64,000 nucleotides of DNA from Microbacterium oxydans. Its GTDB lineage: Bacteria; Actinomycetota; Actinomycetes; Actinomycetales; Microbacteriaceae. The first letter of the stretch is position 1, and every line of letters begins with the position of its first letter. Made by a program: the position numbers and the translations under genes. Under the pieces are notes generated by a model. It saw nothing but the letters and a program-made list of their open reading frames with translations. It was not told the DNA's origin and made no database searches. The stretch spans positions 372,001 to 436,000 of the forward strand of contig NZ_JYIW01000025.1 in NCBI RefSeq assembly GCF_000956525.1. The letters run 5' to 3'. Below, in pieces: positions 53,407-62,507 of this stretch.

Positions 53407-54093
53407 TCAGACGGAGCGCAGCACCGCCACGACCTTGCCGAGCACCGTCGCCTCGTCGCCCAGGATCGGCTCGAACGCCGAGTTGCGGGGGAGCAGCCAG
53501 GTGTGGCCGTCACGGCGGCGGAACGTCTTGACAGTCGCCTCGTCGTCGAGCATGGCCGCGACGATCTCACCGTTCTCCGCGCTGTTCTGGGAACGGACCA
53601 CGACCCAGTCGCCATCGCAGATCGCAGCGTCGATCATCGACTCGCCGGAGACCTTGAGCATGAACAGATCGCCCTTGCCGACGAGCTGGCGGGGGAGCGG
53701 GAAGATCTCCTCGATCTGCTGCTCGGCCGTGATCGGCACGCCGGCTGCGATGCGGCCGACGAGGGGCACCATGGCCGCGTCGCCCACCGGGGTCGCGGTG
53801 TCGGCCGGGTTCTCGCCGCTCGTGCCCGGCAGGTCGATGAGCACTTCCATCGCCCTGGTCTTTCCGGGGTCGCGACGCAGGTAGCCGCTGAGCTCGAGCT
53901 GCCCGAGCTGGTGCGTGACGCTCGAGAGCGACTTGAGCCCGACCGCGTCGCCGATCTCGCGCATGCTCGGCGGATAGCCCTGCTGCGCGATCGAGGTCTG
54001 GATGACCTCGAGGATCGCCAGCTGCTTGGGGCTGAGGCTCTTGCGACGACGAGTACGCGGTGCCTCGGCTTCGGGGGCTGAGTTCTCGCTCAT
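53407..54093 (-). CDS. lexA: SOS repressor LexA
   Basis: 228-residue repressor of DNA-damage genes. The N-terminal winged HTH ([41 protein letters not shown]) binds SOS boxes. RecA-stimulated self-cleavage would occur at Ala117–Gly118 (VGRIAAGVP), using the Ser152 ([10 protein letters not shown]) and Lys189 (EATVKTF) dyad. AAGGAG precedes the ATG. The upstream region holds two LexA-box-like palindromes; the divergent gene encodes a LysM protein. Confidence 0.96.
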   Translation of the reverse strand: MSENSAPEAEAPRTRRRKSLSPKQLAILEVIQTSIAQQGYPPSMREIGDAVGLKSLSSVTHQLGQLELSGYLRRDPGKTRAMEVLIDLPGTSGENPADTATPVGDAAMVPLVGRIAAGVPITAEQQIEEIFPLPRQLVGKGDLFMLKVSGESMIDAAICDGDWVVVRSQNSAENGEIVAAMLDDEATVKTFRRRDGHTWLLPRNSAFEPILGDEATVLGKVVAVLRSV

Positions 54094-54192
54094 GATGCTC
54101 CTTCGGTACGCGTTCCCGACGTCGCTCTTCGAATGTCGGTGGCCCGTGGTGTGGTGTTCCTATCGAAACCGTATCCGAGAATCGGACGAATC

Positions 54193-54208
54193 TGGAAGAT
54201 CTGTTCGA
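54193..54208. promoter_or_regulatory. Candidate LexA box, imperfect (lexA side)
   Basis: On the minus strand TCGAACAGATCTTCCA, which keeps one TCGAAC half of the actinobacterial SOS box and a weaker second half. Position ~100 bases from the lexA ATG fits autorepression. Confidence 0.4.
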
Positions 54209-54247
54209 GCGTGTCGGCTGATTCGCGGCTCAGGTTTCGAAGAATGC

Positions 54248-54280
54248 TTGACAGATATTCGAACTCGAAGATATCTTCGG
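54248..54280 (+). promoter_or_regulatory. Promoter of the LysM gene overlapped by a LexA-box-like palindrome
   Basis: TTGACA (54248–54253), 18-base spacer and TATCTT (54272–54277). The 14-base perfect palindrome CGAAGATATCTTCG (54266–54279) lies on the -10, so a bound LexA dimer would block RNA polymerase. Confidence 0.6.
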
Positions 54281-54405
54281 AACGTAGCTTCGCATCCAGC
54301 ACTCCCGGCCGAGTGATGTATGCGAACGCTACGCCAACTTCCACCGGCCCGACGGGCAGGTGGCTGGACCTCCGGGCAACGGAGGGCGACGCAGAGGAGC
54401 ACGAC

Positions 54406-54768
54406 ATGAGCACCATCACCTTCAGCACTGCAGCAGTCATCCCGGCGCGTCCGGCGACGAAGCTCCGGCTGACGGTGCGCGGTCGCCGCGTGCTGCTGGC
54501 GCTGGCAGCACTGCCGCTCGCGTTCGGCATCGCCTTCGCGGCGATCAGCGGTGGCAGCGCCCTCGCATCCGGCGAGGACGCCGGCACGGTGACCTTCTCG
54601 ACGGTCACGGTGATGCCGGGCGACACGCTCTGGTCGATCGCGAGCGAGATCGCTCCTGCGGCTGACCCGCGCGACGTCATCGGCGACATCACCCGCCTGA
54701 ACGCGCTCCCCACCGGCGAGTTGCAGATCGGCCAGGAGCTCGCGATCCCGTCGCAGTACGAGGGCTGA
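54406..54768 (+). CDS. LysM-domain membrane protein, probable SOS cell-division inhibitor
   Basis: 120 residues: a basic N-terminus, one helix (~29–48, LLALAALPLAFGIAFAAISG) and a C-terminal LysM domain (~65–116, VTVMPGDTLWSIASEIA … LNALPTGELQIGQELAIP) that would bind peptidoglycan. GAGGAG precedes the ATG at 54406. A small membrane/LysM protein divergent from lexA is the arrangement of YneA (Bacillus) and Rv2719c (Mycobacterium), damage-induced division suppressors. The role here is inferred from that synteny and the operator. Confidence 0.85.
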   Translation: MSTITFSTAAVIPARPATKLRLTVRGRRVLLALAALPLAFGIAFAAISGGSALASGEDAGTVTFSTVTVMPGDTLWSIASEIAPAADPRDVIGDITRLNALPTGELQIGQELAIPSQYEG

Positions 54769-54814
54769 GTGCTTCTCGCAGCGTCACGATTGTCCGCACT
54801 CACCCCGAGCGTTC

Positions 54815-54820
54815 TAGCAT
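54815..54820 (+). promoter_or_regulatory. Leaderless-type -10 element for hisC
   Basis: TAGCAT seven bases before GTG 54828, 19 bases after TTGTCC (54790–54795). It rules out the in-frame ATG at 54819, which overlaps the -10. Confidence 0.5.
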
Positions 54821-54827
54821 GGGAAGG

Positions 54828-55913
54828 GTGACTGCCTCACTCGATGATCTGCCGCTTCGTGACGATCTCCGCGGGTTGACCCCGTACGGCGCTCCGCAGG
54901 CTCCGCTGCCGATCGCCCTCAACGTCAACGAGAACACCCATCCGATCCCGGATGAGGTCGCCAGCGACATCCTCGACGAGATCGCCGTCGCGATCCGCGA
55001 CGTGAACCGGTATCCGGATCGTGAGTTCACTGCGCTCCGTGAAGGGTTCGCCGAATACCTGGGGCACGGGCTTGAAGCCGACCAGATCTGGGCGGGCAAC
55101 GGCTCGAACGAAGTCCTGCAGCACATCCTCCAGGCATTCGGCGGTCCGGGTCGCACCGCCTTCGGCTTCGCGCCGACGTACTCGATGTATCCGCTCATCG
55201 CGCAGGGGACCGGTGCCCGATGGGTGCCCGGCGTCCGCCAGCCCGACTACACGATCACACCCGAAGAGGCGGCAGCGCAGGTTCGCGATGTCGACCCTGA
55301 CGTCATCCTGCTCTGCTCGCCGAACAACCCGACCGGTACGCCGCTGGGTCTCGATGTGATCGAGGCCGTGTACCAGGCGGCTCGTGGCATCGTGGTGGTC
55401 GACGAGGCGTACTGGGAGTTCGCGCCCCACGAGGCACCGTCTGCGTTGTCCCTGCTGGAGGGGCGCCCGCGCCTCGCGGTCTCGCGCACCATGAGCAAGG
55501 CGTTCGCCTTCGCGGGCGCTCGCGTCGGCTACCTCGCGGCGGATTCCGGGTTCATCGATGCGCTGCGACTCGTCCGCCTGCCGTACCACCTGAGCGCCCT
55601 CACACAGGCCGCGGCGGTGGCCGCGCTGCGCAATGCAGACGTCATGCTCGGCATGGTCGACGAGATCGTCGAGCAGCGCGACCGCATCACCGCGACGCTC
55701 GAAGCGCTCGGGTACACCCCGCACGAGTCCTGGTCGAACTTCGTCCTGTTCGGGGGCGTCGCAGATCCGAAGGCGACGTGGCAGGCGCTCTACGACCGTG
55801 GCGTGCTGATCCGCGACGTGGGCATCCCCGGTCACCTGCGTGTGACCGCCGGTACGGAGGCCGAGACCACGGCGTTCCTCGATGCCCTGGCCTCGCTAGA
55901 ATCGGCCTCATGA
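54828..55913 (+). CDS. hisC: Histidinol-phosphate aminotransferase
   Basis: 361-residue PLP enzyme making histidinol phosphate. [51 protein letters not shown] and the PLP-lysine block [18 protein letters not shown] are all present. Start GTG 54828 fits the -10 seven bases upstream. Its stop overlaps hisB. Confidence 0.94.
   Translation: MTASLDDLPLRDDLRGLTPYGAPQAPLPIALNVNENTHPIPDEVASDILDEIAVAIRDVNRYPDREFTALREGFAEYLGHGLEADQIWAGNGSNEVLQHILQAFGGPGRTAFGFAPTYSMYPLIAQGTGARWVPGVRQPDYTITPEEAAAQVRDVDPDVILLCSPNNPTGTPLGLDVIEAVYQAARGIVVVDEAYWEFAPHEAPSALSLLEGRPRLAVSRTMSKAFAFAGARVGYLAADSGFIDALRLVRLPYHLSALTQAAAVAALRNADVMLGMVDEIVEQRDRITATLEALGYTPHESWSNFVLFGGVADPKATWQALYDRGVLIRDVGIPGHLRVTAGTEAETTAFLDALASLESAS
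55897..55902 (+). promoter_or_regulatory. Possible internal -10 for hisB
   Basis: TAGAAT inside the end of hisC, seven bases before the hisB ATG. Same geometry as other leaderless starts here, but could be chance. Confidence 0.3.
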
Positions 55914-56527
55914 GCACCATCGCCCTGACCCCGCGCACCGCCAGCCGAGTGCGCAGCACGTCGGAGTCCACCGTCGAACTCCAACTGAACCTCGACGGCA
56001 CGGGAGCGAGCCACATCGACACCTCGGTGCCGTTCTTCGACCACATGCTCACGGCATTCGCGAAGCACTCGCTCACCGACCTGACGGTGCGCGCCTCCGG
56101 CGACACCCACATCGACGCCCACCACACGGTGGAGGACGTCTCGATCGTGCTCGGACAGGCGATCCTCGAGGCGCTGGGCGACAAGGCCGGTATCTCGCGC
56201 TACGGCGATGCCCTCGTTCCGCTGGATGAGGCGCTCGCTCAGGCCGTCGTCGACATCTCCGGTCGCCCGTACCTCGTGCACGAGGGCGAGCCCGCCGGCT
56301 TCGAGCACCACCTGATCGGCGGACACTTCACCGGTTCCCTGGTGCGGCACTCCTTCGAGGCGATCGCGTTCAACGCGGCGCTGACCGTGCACGTCCGCGT
56401 GCTCGGCGGCCGCGACCCGCACCACATCGCCGAGGCCGAGTACAAGGCGTTCGCTCGCGCGTTCCGTCAGGCCAAGTCGCTCGACCCGCTGGTGGACGGC
56501 ATCCCGTCGACCAAGGGTGCGCTGTGA
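55910..56527 (+). CDS. hisB: Imidazoleglycerol-phosphate dehydratase
   Basis: 205-residue monofunctional HisB of the histidine pathway. Metal-binding signatures [34 protein letters not shown] and [19 protein letters not shown] are complete. No fused histidinol phosphatase. ATGA overlap with hisC and GTGA overlap with hisH. Confidence 0.96.
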   Translation: MSTIALTPRTASRVRSTSESTVELQLNLDGTGASHIDTSVPFFDHMLTAFAKHSLTDLTVRASGDTHIDAHHTVEDVSIVLGQAILEALGDKAGISRYGDALVPLDEALAQAVVDISGRPYLVHEGEPAGFEHHLIGGHFTGSLVRHSFEAIAFNAALTVHVRVLGGRDPHHIAEAEYKAFARAFRQAKSLDPLVDGIPSTKGAL

Positions 56528-57162
56528 GTCGCACGCCCACCGTCGCGGTCTTCGACTACGAGTCAGGCAACGTCCACTCCGCTGTGAAGGCGCTGGTCGC
56601 GGCCGGCGCGGATGCCGTGCTCACACGTGACCGGAAGGTCGCGCAGGAGGCCGACGGACTGCTGGTGCCCGGCGTCGGTGCGTTCGCAGCCGTCCGGGAT
56701 GCGCTGCACGCGCACGGCGGCGACGAGATCATCGACCGCAGGCTGGCCGGCGGTCGCCCAGTGCTCGGAATCTGCGTCGGGATGCAGGTGCTGTTCTCGC
56801 ACGGCGTCGAGCGCGGTCTGGACACCGAGGGGCTGGGAGAGTGGCCGGGAACGGTCACTGAGCTCAACGCCCCCGTCCTGCCGCACATGGGATGGAACAC
56901 CGTCGAGTCCGGCGAGAACAGCGTGCTCTTCCGCGGCATCGAGGACGAACGCTTCTACTTCGTGCATTCGTATGCCGCGCAGTCGTGGGAACTCGATGTC
57001 ATCCCGCCGTTCCCGCAGCCAGCGCTGACCTGGACCACGTACGGTGACCCGTTCCTCGCGGCCGTCGAGAACGGGCCACTGTCGGCGACGCAGTTCCACC
57101 CCGAGAAGTCGGGTGAGGCCGGTATCCAGCTGCTGCGGAACTGGATCGGCTCGCTCCGCTGA
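56524..57162 (+). CDS. hisH: Imidazole glycerol phosphate synthase, glutaminase subunit
   Basis: 212-residue class I glutamine amidotransferase that feeds ammonia to HisF. Nucleophile in [11 protein letters not shown], catalytic His/Glu in [16 protein letters not shown] start overlaps hisB. hisF is not in the window. Confidence 0.95.
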   Translation: MSRTPTVAVFDYESGNVHSAVKALVAAGADAVLTRDRKVAQEADGLLVPGVGAFAAVRDALHAHGGDEIIDRRLAGGRPVLGICVGMQVLFSHGVERGLDTEGLGEWPGTVTELNAPVLPHMGWNTVESGENSVLFRGIEDERFYFVHSYAAQSWELDVIPPFPQPALTWTTYGDPFLAAVENGPLSATQFHPEKSGEAGIQLLRNWIGSLR

Positions 57163-57200
57163 CCGAGCCTCACTGAGGCAGGCGGCGGCGTTCGGACGCC

Positions 57201-58685
57201 TCAGAAGCCGCGGGCGACCGCTGCAGCTGCCGACAGCCAGGCCCGCTGCGTGCGCTTGTTCAGCGCGCCGTAGCGGAGTGGTCCGTCGACCATCTCATGA
57301 TCGAACGGCACGCTCACGACCTCGCGAGACAACGACCGGTACCCGTCCATGACGTGTTCGATGTCGCTGGCAGTCGCCTTCGGATCGGCCTGGGAGACCA
57401 CGGCCACCGACCGCTGGGCGAGTCGGGCCGAGCGTTCGTCGCGCTCCTCGAGTGCTTCGATCAGGAGCGCACCCGCCTCGGCATGATCGGCACGGGTGGT
57501 CGTCGCGATCACCAGCTGGTCCGCCTGGTCGATCATCCGGAGCCACATCGGATCGGATTCGTCATTGCCGGAGTCGATGATGATCAGCCGATAGAACTTC
57601 GCAGCCACCGAGTGGATCGCGTCGACGTCCTTCGGGCTCAGTCGATTCTCGTGTGCGAGCCTGATCGGCTTCGACCGCAGCACGTCGTACTTCTCACGGG
57701 GCTGGTGGTGCATGAAGTGCGCGAGATCGGCGGACTGCGCACCGGTACCGAGCAGCCGTCCCGCTTCCGGCAGCAGCTCGAGGAGCGTGCGGTCGTGCGC
57801 TCCCGTGTCGGTGCGCCAGCCGAGGGTGCCACGTGTCTGGTTGTTGTCCCACGCGAGCACACCGGCACCGCCGTAGCGCGCGAACACTGCCGAGAGCAGG
57901 ATCGTCGTCGGTGTCTTGCCTGCGCCGCCCTTGCCGTTCACGACGGCGATCGTGCGCGGGCCCGGCCAGTGCTGGCTCACCGCGAGCTCGTCATCGCGGG
58001 CGGACTGCTCCTCTGCGGACGGGCGCAGACGGAAGCCGATCCGGTTCAGCGTGCCGCGGGCGCCCTCGCGTGCCGGCTCTTCCGGGCGCTCCGTCTGCAG
58101 GAAGGAGTGCCGCTCGCGCTGCTCGCGTCGAGAGGCGGGTTCGATGAACGCGGGCATCACGGTGGCGGGCGCAGGTGCAGGCGCACCGGATGCCGAGGCG
58201 ACGGGGACGGTGGGCGTCGGCGGTGCCGGAACGGCCGGCGTCGTAGGCGTGACTCGGGGCGGAGCGGCCGGTACGGTCGGGGCGGCACCCGCTGCGGTGC
58301 CGGGTGCAGGCGTGGGCGCCGCCACCGGGCGCGCAGCCGGAGGACGCGGCATCGTGTCGGTGGGTACGGTCTCGTCCTCCGGGAAGGGAGGTACCGGTGC
58401 CGACGCCGCGCTCGGCGCGGCGATCTCGCCCGACGGGGCGGCGGTGGGAGCGGGTGGCGTCGGCCGCGGCGGTGCTGCAACCTCCTGAGCGCGGTCCTCG
58501 CGAGCCTCGGCGCGGGTCCGGCGATACGGCGGTTGACCGGGCAGTGCGGGCGTTGTCGCCGGTCGCGGCGGGACCGCCGGCGCATCGTTCGGGAACAGCG
58601 GGACCGACTCGACGAGCGGCTGCTGATCGCTCCGTCTGCGCGCGTCTGCGCCTGGTGTGACTTCATCGTGCGGTCCGGACATCAT
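57201..58685 (-). CDS. Pro/Ala-rich MinD/ParA-like ATPase inserted between hisH and priA
   Basis: 494 residues. Residues ~1–180 are low-complexity Pro/Ala/Thr; ~181–240 are basic/charged. A deviant Walker A VVNGKGGAGKTPTTILL (Lys252, Lys257) follows, then WDNNQTRGTLGW, IIIDSGNDESDPMW and a MinD-like C-terminal half with QADQLVIATTTRADHAE. A proline replaces the usual threonine after GKT. The architecture recalls EspI-type ATPases of ESX (type VII) loci, but no such genes are present. It lies opposite to the his genes and has its own -10. Role unknown; could position or regulate a membrane complex. Confidence 0.85.
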   Translation of the reverse strand: MMSGPHDEVTPGADARRRSDQQPLVESVPLFPNDAPAVPPRPATTPALPGQPPYRRTRAEAREDRAQEVAAPPRPTPPAPTAAPSGEIAAPSAASAPVPPFPEDETVPTDTMPRPPAARPVAAPTPAPGTAAGAAPTVPAAPPRVTPTTPAVPAPPTPTVPVASASGAPAPAPATVMPAFIEPASRREQRERHSFLQTERPEEPAREGARGTLNRIGFRLRPSAEEQSARDDELAVSQHWPGPRTIAVVNGKGGAGKTPTTILLSAVFARYGGAGVLAWDNNQTRGTLGWRTDTGAHDRTLLELLPEAGRLLGTGAQSADLAHFMHHQPREKYDVLRSKPIRLAHENRLSPKDVDAIHSVAAKFYRLIIIDSGNDESDPMWLRMIDQADQLVIATTTRADHAEAGALLIEALEERDERSARLAQRSVAVVSQADPKATASDIEHVMDGYRSLSREVVSVPFDHEMVDGPLRYGALNKRTQRAWLSAAAAVARGF

Positions 58686-58690
58686 GCCTC

Positions 58691-58696
58691 AGCCTA
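58691..58696 (-). promoter_or_regulatory. -10 element for the MinD-like gene
   Basis: TAGGCT on the minus strand, five bases before the first of two tandem ATGs at 58685 and eight before the second. Confidence 0.45.
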
Positions 58697-58822
58697 TCTC
58701 GTGCATTTCTCCTGCGTTTCTCCTGCATTTGGAGGGCGACCGGGGTCGCGATACTCTCGGTTCTCGTGCGTCCGTGACGGGTGTGCTCGGACCGCTGATC
58801 TGAATCCTCACTTTAGGAACCC

Positions 58823-59572
58823 ATGAACGACTTCGCGCAGTCTCCCTCGCTCACGCTTCTCCCGGCCGTCGATGTCGCCGGCGGCAAGGCGGTGCGGCTC
58901 ACTCAGGGTGAGGCCGGCACCGAGACGAACTACGGCGACCCGCTGGACGCCGCAGGGGAGTGGGTCGCGCAGGGCGCGAAGTGGATCCACCTGGTCGACC
59001 TCGACGCAGCCTTCGGTCGCGGCAGCAACGCGCCGATCCTGCGCAAGGTCATCAAGCAGTACCGCCACGTGAACGTGGAACTCTCCGGCGGCATCCGCGA
59101 TGACGCGACGCTGGAGGCCGCGCTCGAGAGCGGCGCGACCCGCATCAACCTCGGCACCGCAGCGCTGGAGAACCCCGAATGGGCTGCCGATGTGATCGGA
59201 CGCTACGGCGAGGCGATCGCGGTCGGTCTCGACGTACGAGGCACGACGCTCGCGGCACGCGGCTGGACGCAGGAGGGCGGCGACCTCTGGGAGGTCCTCG
59301 AGCGCCTCGAGGACGCCGGTTGCAGCCGGTACGTGCTGACCGACGTCACCAAGGACGGCACGCTCCGCGGCCCGAACCTCGAACTGCTGCGCGAGGTCGC
59401 CTCGCGCACCCCCAAGCCCGTCGTCGCCTCCGGTGGCATCTCGAGCCTGGACGACATCGCCGCGCTTCGCGAGCTGGTGCCGCTGGGCGTCGAGGGTGCG
59501 ATCGTCGGCAAGGCCCTGTATGCCGGTGCGTTCACGCTGGCCGAGGCGCTGGATGTCGCCGGCGACGACTGA
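58823..59572 (+). CDS. priA: PriA/HisA phosphoribosyl isomerase
   Basis: 249-residue TIM barrel that isomerises ProFAR for histidine and, in actinobacteria, often also PRA for tryptophan (TrpF). [18 protein letters not shown] carries the first catalytic aspartate (Asp17); [16 protein letters not shown] the second; [17 protein letters not shown] is the C-terminal phosphate site. AGGA precedes the ATG. Separated from hisH by the opposite-strand ATPase gene; overlaps SseB by 20 bases. Dual function is family knowledge, not shown here. Confidence 0.93.
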   Translation: MNDFAQSPSLTLLPAVDVAGGKAVRLTQGEAGTETNYGDPLDAAGEWVAQGAKWIHLVDLDAAFGRGSNAPILRKVIKQYRHVNVELSGGIRDDATLEAALESGATRINLGTAALENPEWAADVIGRYGEAIAVGLDVRGTTLAARGWTQEGGDLWEVLERLEDAGCSRYVLTDVTKDGTLRGPNLELLREVASRTPKPVVASGGISSLDDIAALRELVPLGVEGAIVGKALYAGAFTLAEALDVAGDD

Positions 59573-60380
59573 CGACTCGTGCGGTCACGGGGATCACGGT
59601 CACGCTGACCACGATCACACGGCCGCCGGTCGCGGCGATTCTGCGGGCGTCCCCTGGGAGGGTCGCAGCTTCGAGTCGAACCCGCACGCCGGGGACGACG
59701 GTTCAGCCGATCCGGCCCTGCTCGCTGCGTTGCTTCGCTTCCGCGCGGGCGAGGGCAGTCAGGCCGAGGTCGTCGACGCCTTCCGCAGCGCGCGGGTGCT
59801 CATCCCGCTGATCGCGGAGAAGGGCGAGGAGGGCGTCGCCCCGAGCGGGCTCACGGTCGACAAGACCCAGGAGCTGTCGATCGTGACCGTCGCGGCGCCT
59901 GACGGACGCCGTGTGCAGCCGGTCTTCTCGTCGGTCGAGGCGATGGGTCGGTGGGATGCCGCCGCTCGTCCGATCCCGGTCGAGGCGGTGCGGGCGGCCC
60001 TCGCGGCATCCGCCGAGGAGACCGACCTGATCGTGCTCGACCCGACGTCGGACACCGAGTTCGTCATCCGTCGCCCCGCTGTCTGGGCGATCGCCCAGGG
60101 CCACGCGTGGGAGCCGAGCTTCCTCTCGCCCGAGGTGTTCGGCGCACTGCAGGAGAGCGTCGCGCACGAGCTCGCCGTGATCGACGTCGCCGTCGCGCCC
60201 GGCGATCCCGATGCGCGACTGCGCGGCCCCGAGCTGGTCGTGGTCCTCGAACTCGTCGACGGCCTCGAGCGCGAGGTCCTCGACGCGGTGCTGTCCCGCC
60301 TTGCTCAGCGCTGGGCCGCCGATGACCGCATCGCCGTCCTTGCCGACTCCCTCACCGTGAAGCTCCGCCGCAGCGCCTGA
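59553..60380 (+). CDS. SseB-family protein with a His-rich N-terminus
   Basis: 275 residues. The start at ATG 59553 overlaps priA by 20 bases and has GAGG upstream. Directly after the start is [13 protein letters not shown], a short metal-binding-like cluster. The core ([35 protein letters not shown] … [20 protein letters not shown]) is the SseB N-terminal domain, followed by an SseB C-terminal-like region ([30 protein letters not shown]). Function in actinobacteria is unknown. Confidence 0.82.
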   Translation: MSPATTDDSCGHGDHGHADHDHTAAGRGDSAGVPWEGRSFESNPHAGDDGSADPALLAALLRFRAGEGSQAEVVDAFRSARVLIPLIAEKGEEGVAPSGLTVDKTQELSIVTVAAPDGRRVQPVFSSVEAMGRWDAAARPIPVEAVRAALAASAEETDLIVLDPTSDTEFVIRRPAVWAIAQGHAWEPSFLSPEVFGALQESVAHELAVIDVAVAPGDPDARLRGPELVVVLELVDGLEREVLDAVLSRLAQRWAADDRIAVLADSLTVKLRRSA

Positions 60381-60414
60381 TCGAGCGCGGCTGCGGCGGG
60401 CGCTTCGAAGAGTC

Positions 60415-60813
60415 CTAGTTGACCGGCCCGGTCCACTTCTCGCCGGGTCCCTTGCCGATCGGGTCGGGGATGACGGACGCTTCGCGGAATGCGAGCTGCA
60501 GCGAGCGGAGACCGTCGCGCAGCGAGCGAGCGTGCATGTCGCTGATCTCGGGGGCACCGGCCGTGATGAGCCCTGCGAGCGAGTTGATGAGCTTGCGCGC
60601 CTCATCGAGGTCGAGCTGCGCTGCGGCATCCGGGTCGTCGGCGAGGCCGAGCTTCACGGCGGCGGCGCTCATCAGGTGCACGGCCGCGGTCGTGATGACC
60701 TCGACGGCGGGGACATCCGCGATGTCGCGGGTGGCGGATGACGCGGCCTCCTCCTGTCGCGCCCAACGCTGTTCGCGGTCGTGGTCTGCCTCGTGCTGGC
60801 CCGGAGTCGTCAC
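60415..60813 (-). CDS. DUF1844 domain protein
   Basis: 132-residue small protein commonly found next to infC in actinobacteria. The core is VPAVEVITTAAVHLMSAAAVKLGL … DLDEARKLINSLAGLITAG … LRDGLRSLQLAFREAS. I start at GTG 60813 with AAGG upstream; the longer upstream frame runs into the infC promoter. Function unknown. Confidence 0.85.
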   Translation of the reverse strand: MTTPGQHEADHDREQRWARQEEAASSATRDIADVPAVEVITTAAVHLMSAAAVKLGLADDPDAAAQLDLDEARKLINSLAGLITAGAPEISDMHARSLRDGLRSLQLAFREASVIPDPIGKGPGEKWTGPVN

Positions 60814-60830
60814 TTCGCCTTGCTTTCTGT

Positions 60831-61070
60831 TAGACTTTGGCGGGCTCCGGAGCGTCATGCTCTGGAACGAAAGAGGATTCACTTCCCACCCGCGCTTGCC
60901 GTTCAAGGCTACCGGGTCTTGCACTCCACTGGTTCCGTCCGCACGACTGGGCCGGCAGGCAGGGTGCAGAGCCGGCGTCTGAATGCCGGTGGGTGGGGAG
61001 ACGACTCCGATTTCGCCCGTGATGCACCTCGCATCGCGGTGGCTGAATCACATCGTCTAAGGAGTTCCGC
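60831..61070 (+). promoter_or_regulatory. infC promoter (-10 TAGACT at 60831–60836) and ~230-base leader
   Basis: Transcription is predicted to start near 60843. The leader contains a CCGGC…GCCGG hairpin (60972–60989 region), pyrimidine-rich TTCCCACCC near 60883–60892 that could pair with GGGTGGGGA near 60991–60999, and a possible 41-codon reading frame (ATG 60857 to 60982). Such leaders upstream of infC–rpmI–rplT are regulatory (L20 or IF3 feedback) in other bacteria; here the mechanism is inference. Confidence 0.5.
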
Positions 61071-61697
61071 ATCAGCGATCCCCGTACCAATGAGCGCATC
61101 CGCGTCCCCGAGGTCCGCCTCGTCGGCCCCGCGGGTGAGCAGATCGGTGTTGTCCGCATCGAGGCGGCACTGCGCCTGGCACAGGAAGCCGACCTCGATC
61201 TCGTCGAGGTGGCCCCCAACTCGAAGCCGCCCGTGGTCAAGATCATGGATTACGGCAAGTTCAAGTACGAGGCCGCCCAGAAGGAGAAGGAAGCTCGCCG
61301 CAACCAGGCGAACACCATCCTCAAGGAAGTCCGCTTCCGTCTGAAGATCGAAGCGCACGACTACATCACCAAGCTCAAGCGCGCCGAGGGCTTCCTCAAG
61401 GCCGGCGACAAGGTCAAGGCCATGATCCTCTTCCGAGGTCGTGAGCAGTCGCGCCCCGAGCAGGGTGTCCGCCTCCTCCGCAAGTTCGCGGAAGATGTCG
61501 CCGAGCTCGGCACGGTCGAGTCGAACCCGACCATCGATGGCCGCAACATGGTCATGATCGTCGCCCCGCTGAAGAGCAAGTCCGAGGCCAAGCAGGAGCA
61601 GAACGCGGTCCGCGACGCGCAGCGCGCAGCGAACAAGCAGGCTGCCCGTGAGGCCAAGACCGAGACGGACGTCTCGGCCGAGGCTCCGGCGGAGTAA
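61071..61697 (+). CDS. infC: Translation initiation factor IF-3, ATC start codon
   Basis: 208 residues if translation begins at ATC 61071, six bases after AAGGAG (61059–61064). The first residues [23 protein letters not shown] are the standard IF3 N-terminus, and no ATG, GTG or TTG lies in frame between the upstream stop and this point. The first ATG in frame comes 46+ codons later and would delete most of the N domain. Both domains are complete ([43 protein letters not shown]). IF3 rejects non-standard starts, so an ATC start is a known autoregulatory device. A 20-residue basic/acidic tail follows. Confidence 0.95.
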   Translation: MSDPRTNERIRVPEVRLVGPAGEQIGVVRIEAALRLAQEADLDLVEVAPNSKPPVVKIMDYGKFKYEAAQKEKEARRNQANTILKEVRFRLKIEAHDYITKLKRAEGFLKAGDKVKAMILFRGREQSRPEQGVRLLRKFAEDVAELGTVESNPTIDGRNMVMIVAPLKSKSEAKQEQNAVRDAQRAANKQAAREAKTETDVSAEAPAE

Positions 61698-61766
61698 CGC
61701 CCCCAGAACTCCCGCACCGCGGGTTGACAACGTCGCCTGAGAAGGCGCATGACGAAGGAAGAGAAG

Positions 61767-61961
61767 ATGCCGAAGCAGAAGACCCACTCGGGTGCTAAGA
61801 AGCGCTTCAAGATCACCGGCAGCGGCAAGCTGAAGAAGCAGCAGGCCGGGATGCGCCACAACCTCGAGCACAAGTCGAGCCGTCGCACCCGTCGTCTGAA
61901 CCAGGACCAGGTGCTCTCGAAGGCTGACACCAAGGTCGCGAAGAAGCTTCTCGGCCGCTGA
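61767..61961 (+). CDS. rpmI: 50S ribosomal protein L35
   Basis: 64 residues starting [21 protein letters not shown], the universal L35 opening. The ATG at 61767 has GGAAGAG upstream; an in-frame ATG six codons earlier is unlikely. Between infC and rplT. Confidence 0.96.
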   Translation: MPKQKTHSGAKKRFKITGSGKLKKQQAGMRHNLEHKSSRRTRRLNQDQVLSKADTKVAKKLLGR

Positions 61962-61994
61962 CGCGCCCGAACGCACGAATAGGAACACAGGAAA

Positions 61995-62381
61995 ATGGCA
62001 AGAGTCAAGCGGGCAGTAAACGCCCACAAGAAGCGCCGGGTCATCCTCGAGCGCGCAAAGGGTTACCGCGGTCAGCGTTCGCGCCTGTACCGCAAGGCCA
62101 AAGAGCAGGTCATCCACTCCCTGGTCTACTCGTACCGTGACCGTCGCAAGCGCAAGGGCGACTTCCGTCGCCTCTGGATCCAGCGCATCAACGCGGCTGC
62201 ACGTCAGAACGGCATGACCTACAACCGCTTCATCCAGGGCCTCGGCCTCGCGGGTGTCACGGTCGATCGTCGTATGCTCGCCGACCTCGCGGTCAACGAC
62301 GCAGCGACGTTCACGACGCTGATCGAGACGGCCAAGAAGGCTCTGCCTTCCGACGTCAACGCGCCCAAGTCGGCTGCGTAA
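61995..62381 (+). CDS. rplT: 50S ribosomal protein L20
   Basis: 128 residues: [25 protein letters not shown], then [47 protein letters not shown] gives the ribosome site. Last gene of the infC operon; a terminator follows. Confidence 0.97.
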   Translation: MARVKRAVNAHKKRRVILERAKGYRGQRSRLYRKAKEQVIHSLVYSYRDRRKRKGDFRRLWIQRINAAARQNGMTYNRFIQGLGLAGVTVDRRMLADLAVNDAATFTTLIETAKKALPSDVNAPKSAA

Positions 62382-62396
62382 GTCTCAGACGCCTCA

Positions 62397-62426
62397 GAGG
62401 GCGCTCTCCTTCGGGAGGGCGCCCTC
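62397..62426 (+). terminator. Intrinsic terminator of the infC–rpmI–rplT operon
   Basis: 13-bp stem with one G–U (62397–62409 with 62414–62426), loop TTCG, then TTGCG. Confidence 0.85.
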
Positions 62427-62495
62427 TTGCGTCGTCTGCGACGTGCAGGCCGGTTCGTCAGCGCCGAGTGGCGCGAGCGGGACTGCTGCGCCTCC

Positions 62496-62501
62496 TAGAC
62501 T
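62496..62501 (+). promoter_or_regulatory. Leaderless-type -10 element for the rRNA methyltransferase
   Basis: TAGACT; GTG 62508 follows after six bases, whereas the GTG at 62502 would touch the -10. Supports the shorter start. Confidence 0.55.
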
Positions 62502-62507
62502 GTGATC

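Larger units (their letters stand above)
54094..54405. other. 312-base lexA/LysM divergent regulatory region
   Basis: No gene is supported here. It holds two LexA-box candidates (54193–54208, 54265–54280), a plus-strand promoter (TTGACA 54248–54253, TATCTT 54272–54277), several TTCGAA-type half sites, and a ~120-base leader before the LysM start. It is visibly more AT-rich than its neighbours. Confidence 0.7.

Noticed and set aside
54819..54827. ATG at 54819 as the start of hisC
   Set aside because: It overlaps the TAGCAT -10 element, and the GTG at 54828 has the spacing seen at other leaderless starts.
61209..61697. A shorter infC starting at ATG or GTG near 61209
   Set aside because: It would remove about 46 conserved IF3 residues that are encoded in frame upstream and preceded by a good ribosome site at an ATC codon.
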